In this document: positions 63,123 to 64,000 of the stretch, one piece after another
Layout of the letters: every line of letters begins with the position of its first letter
How positions within the stretch are numbered: the first letter of the stretch is position 1
DNA from: Sulfurisoma sp963709555
GTDB taxonomy: Bacteria; Pseudomonadota; Gammaproteobacteria; Burkholderiales; Rhodocyclaceae
Direction: 5' to 3'
Assembly: GCA_963709555.1 (NCBI GenBank)
Contig: CAVPWR010000008.1
Location: 930,001-994,000, forward strand
Length of the DNA stretch: 64,000 nucleotides
Notes under the pieces: generated by a model
What the model was told of the DNA's origin: nothing
Databases searched by the model: none
Seen by the model: the letters and a program-made list of their open reading frames with translations, nothing else
Translations under genes and position numbers: made by a program

Positions 63123-63769
63123 ATGAACACCGCGCCGCGCACCGCCCTGCTGGTCATCGACATGCAGCGCGACTTCCTCGACCCGGCGGCTACGCCGCTG
63201 CCGCGGGCCTCGACGTCGCCGCGCTGCGCCGACCCATTCCCGCGATCCGCAACCTGCTGTGGGGTGCGCGCCAGGCCGGGCTGCTCGTCGTGCATACCCG
63301 CGAGGGCCACCGCCCCGACCTCTCCGACTGCCCCCCGGCGAAGCTCGAGCGCAGCCGCGCCGCCGGCGCCGAAATCGGCACGCGCGGCCCGCTCGGGCGC
63401 CTGCTCGTTCGCGGCGAGGCAGGCCACGACATCGTTCCCGAACTGCAGCCACTACCCGGCGAGCCCGTCGTCGACAAGCCGGGCTACGGCGCCTTTACCA
63501 ACACCGACCTCGAAGGCATCCTGAGAATCCGCGGCATCGAGCGGCTGATCGTCTGCGGCGTCACCACCGAGGTCTGCGTCCATTCCACGCTGCGCGAGGC
63601 GATCGACCGCGGCTACCGCTGCGTCCTCGTCGGCGACGCCTGCGCCTCGGCCGACACAGAACTGCACGCGGCCGCACTGCGCATGGTCGGCGTCGAGGGC
63701 GGCATCTTCGGCCAGGTGCTCGACACGGAAGCCGCGCTGGCGCTGATCGAAACGGCGGCCGCGCCATGA
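63123..63769 (+). CDS. Isochorismatase-fold cysteine hydrolase, biuret-hydrolase-like (one frameshift)
   Basis: About 215 residues. Nucleophilic Cys in CGVTTEVCVHSTLREA, Asp in VIDMQRDFLDP, with HTREGHRPDLSDCPP, DKPGYGAF and MVGVEGGIFGQV. This combination, notably HTREGHRPDL and GVTTEVCV, is close to what I recall of biuret amidohydrolase (BiuH); ureidoacrylate and other amidases share the fold. One missing base near 63187. Its stop overlaps the next ATG. Likely releases ammonia from a ureide-type compound. Confidence 0.82.
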
Positions 63770-64000
63770 CCGACGTCCTGCGCCTGTGGCCGCTGCTCAC
63801 CGCCACCCACCGCTACGACAAGTCGCTGTCGACGCGCAATCGAGGGCAGCGGCACCACCATCGAGGCGCCGATCCTCGCCTACCTGATCGAGACGAAGAA
63901 CGGCCGCATCCTCTACGACGTCGGCTGCGACTACGCCAAGATCGCCGACCCGGCGCTGCGCGACCGCTACTACGACCCCGAGGTCTTCCCCTTCGGCCCG
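63766..64000 (+). CDS. Metallo-beta-lactamase-fold lactonase-like protein (cut by right edge, one frameshift)
   Basis: Only the first ~78 codons are present. MTDVLRLWPLLTATHRYDKSLSTRN, then after a one-base break near 63842, TTIEAPILAYLIETKNGRILYDVGCDYAKI, the N-terminal pattern of AttM/AiiA-type N-acyl-homoserine lactonases. The zinc-binding HxHxDH motif lies beyond the window. Family likely; activity unknown. Confidence 0.65.
   Translation, partial: MTDVLRLWPLLTATHRYDKSLSTRNRGQRHHHRGADPRLPDRDEERPHPLRRRLRLRQDRRPGAARPLLRPRGLPLRP

Overview
High-GC chromosomal DNA of a betaproteobacterium, most likely of the Rhodocyclales or a close relative. The reasons are the rpoE-rseA-rseB-rseC-mucD order, the rpmF-plsX-fabH-fabD-fabG-acpP-fabF operon, the rluC-gph-Rieske-sppA / rne divergon, and the protein features typical of that group. 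This placement is inference; no rRNA or tRNA gene is present.

Layout. 0-5 kb: sigma-E stress operon (minus strand) and nadB. 5-12.7 kb: fatty-acid/phospholipid operon with rpmF and yceD (minus). 12.7-20.6 kb: maf, a tetrapyrrole-methylase-type methyltransferase, sppA, a Rieske protein, a HAD phosphatase, rluC, rne and a small phosphatase. 20.7-25.3 kb: ABC-F ATPase, a secreted protein of unknown function, and a SulP transporter carrying STAS and cyclic-nucleotide domains. 25.4-29.5 kb: nitrate/cyanate-type ABC transporter with cyanase. 29.6-34 kb: a redox module (rubredoxin, DUF302, acyl-CoA-dehydrogenase-fold flavoprotein, OsmC) beside its own sigma-54 activator. 34-44 kb: the Anbu-type proteasome cluster (alpha-E, ATP-grasp, Anbu, giant transglutaminase), then glycogen phosphorylase and a ParA-like ATPase. 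45-57 kb: urea ABC transporter urtABCDE running into ureDABCEF-(MNT-HEPN)-ureG. 57-60 kb: cytochrome c and a PAS-GGDEF-EAL protein. 60-64 kb: a solute-binding protein, a desaturase-like membrane enzyme, an EamA exporter, a biuret-hydrolase-like cysteine hydrolase and a lactonase-like protein (cut by the right edge).

The right half reads as a nitrogen-scavenging region. Three operons (nrtA..cynS, urtA..ureG, and the 60-kb operon) each begin with a well-matched sigma-54 -24/-12 promoter and a nearby NtrC-like palindrome. A fourth, divergent pair of sigma-54 promoters (flavoprotein operon and osmC) lacks an NtrC box but has a different palindrome and sits beside a GAF-AAA-Fis activator. Urea, cyanate and possibly biuret or ureides would all be routed to ammonia.

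Two repeat families stand out. A ~25-bp sequence (core AAAAGTCGGCGCTGGCG) occurs eight times, in both strands, inside genes and between them. A ~105-bp palindromic element occurs three times in the urt-ure operon. Its stems pair completely (with G-U) when read in one orientation, the stem sequences differ between copies while pairing is kept, and the internal-loop sequence is conserved: the signature of a structured RNA or RNA-acting repeat.

Caution: roughly 30 one-base frameshifts interrupt otherwise normal, often essential genes (fabD, fabG, rne, ureC). I read these as sequencing or assembly errors, not real pseudogenes, and give whole-gene spans.
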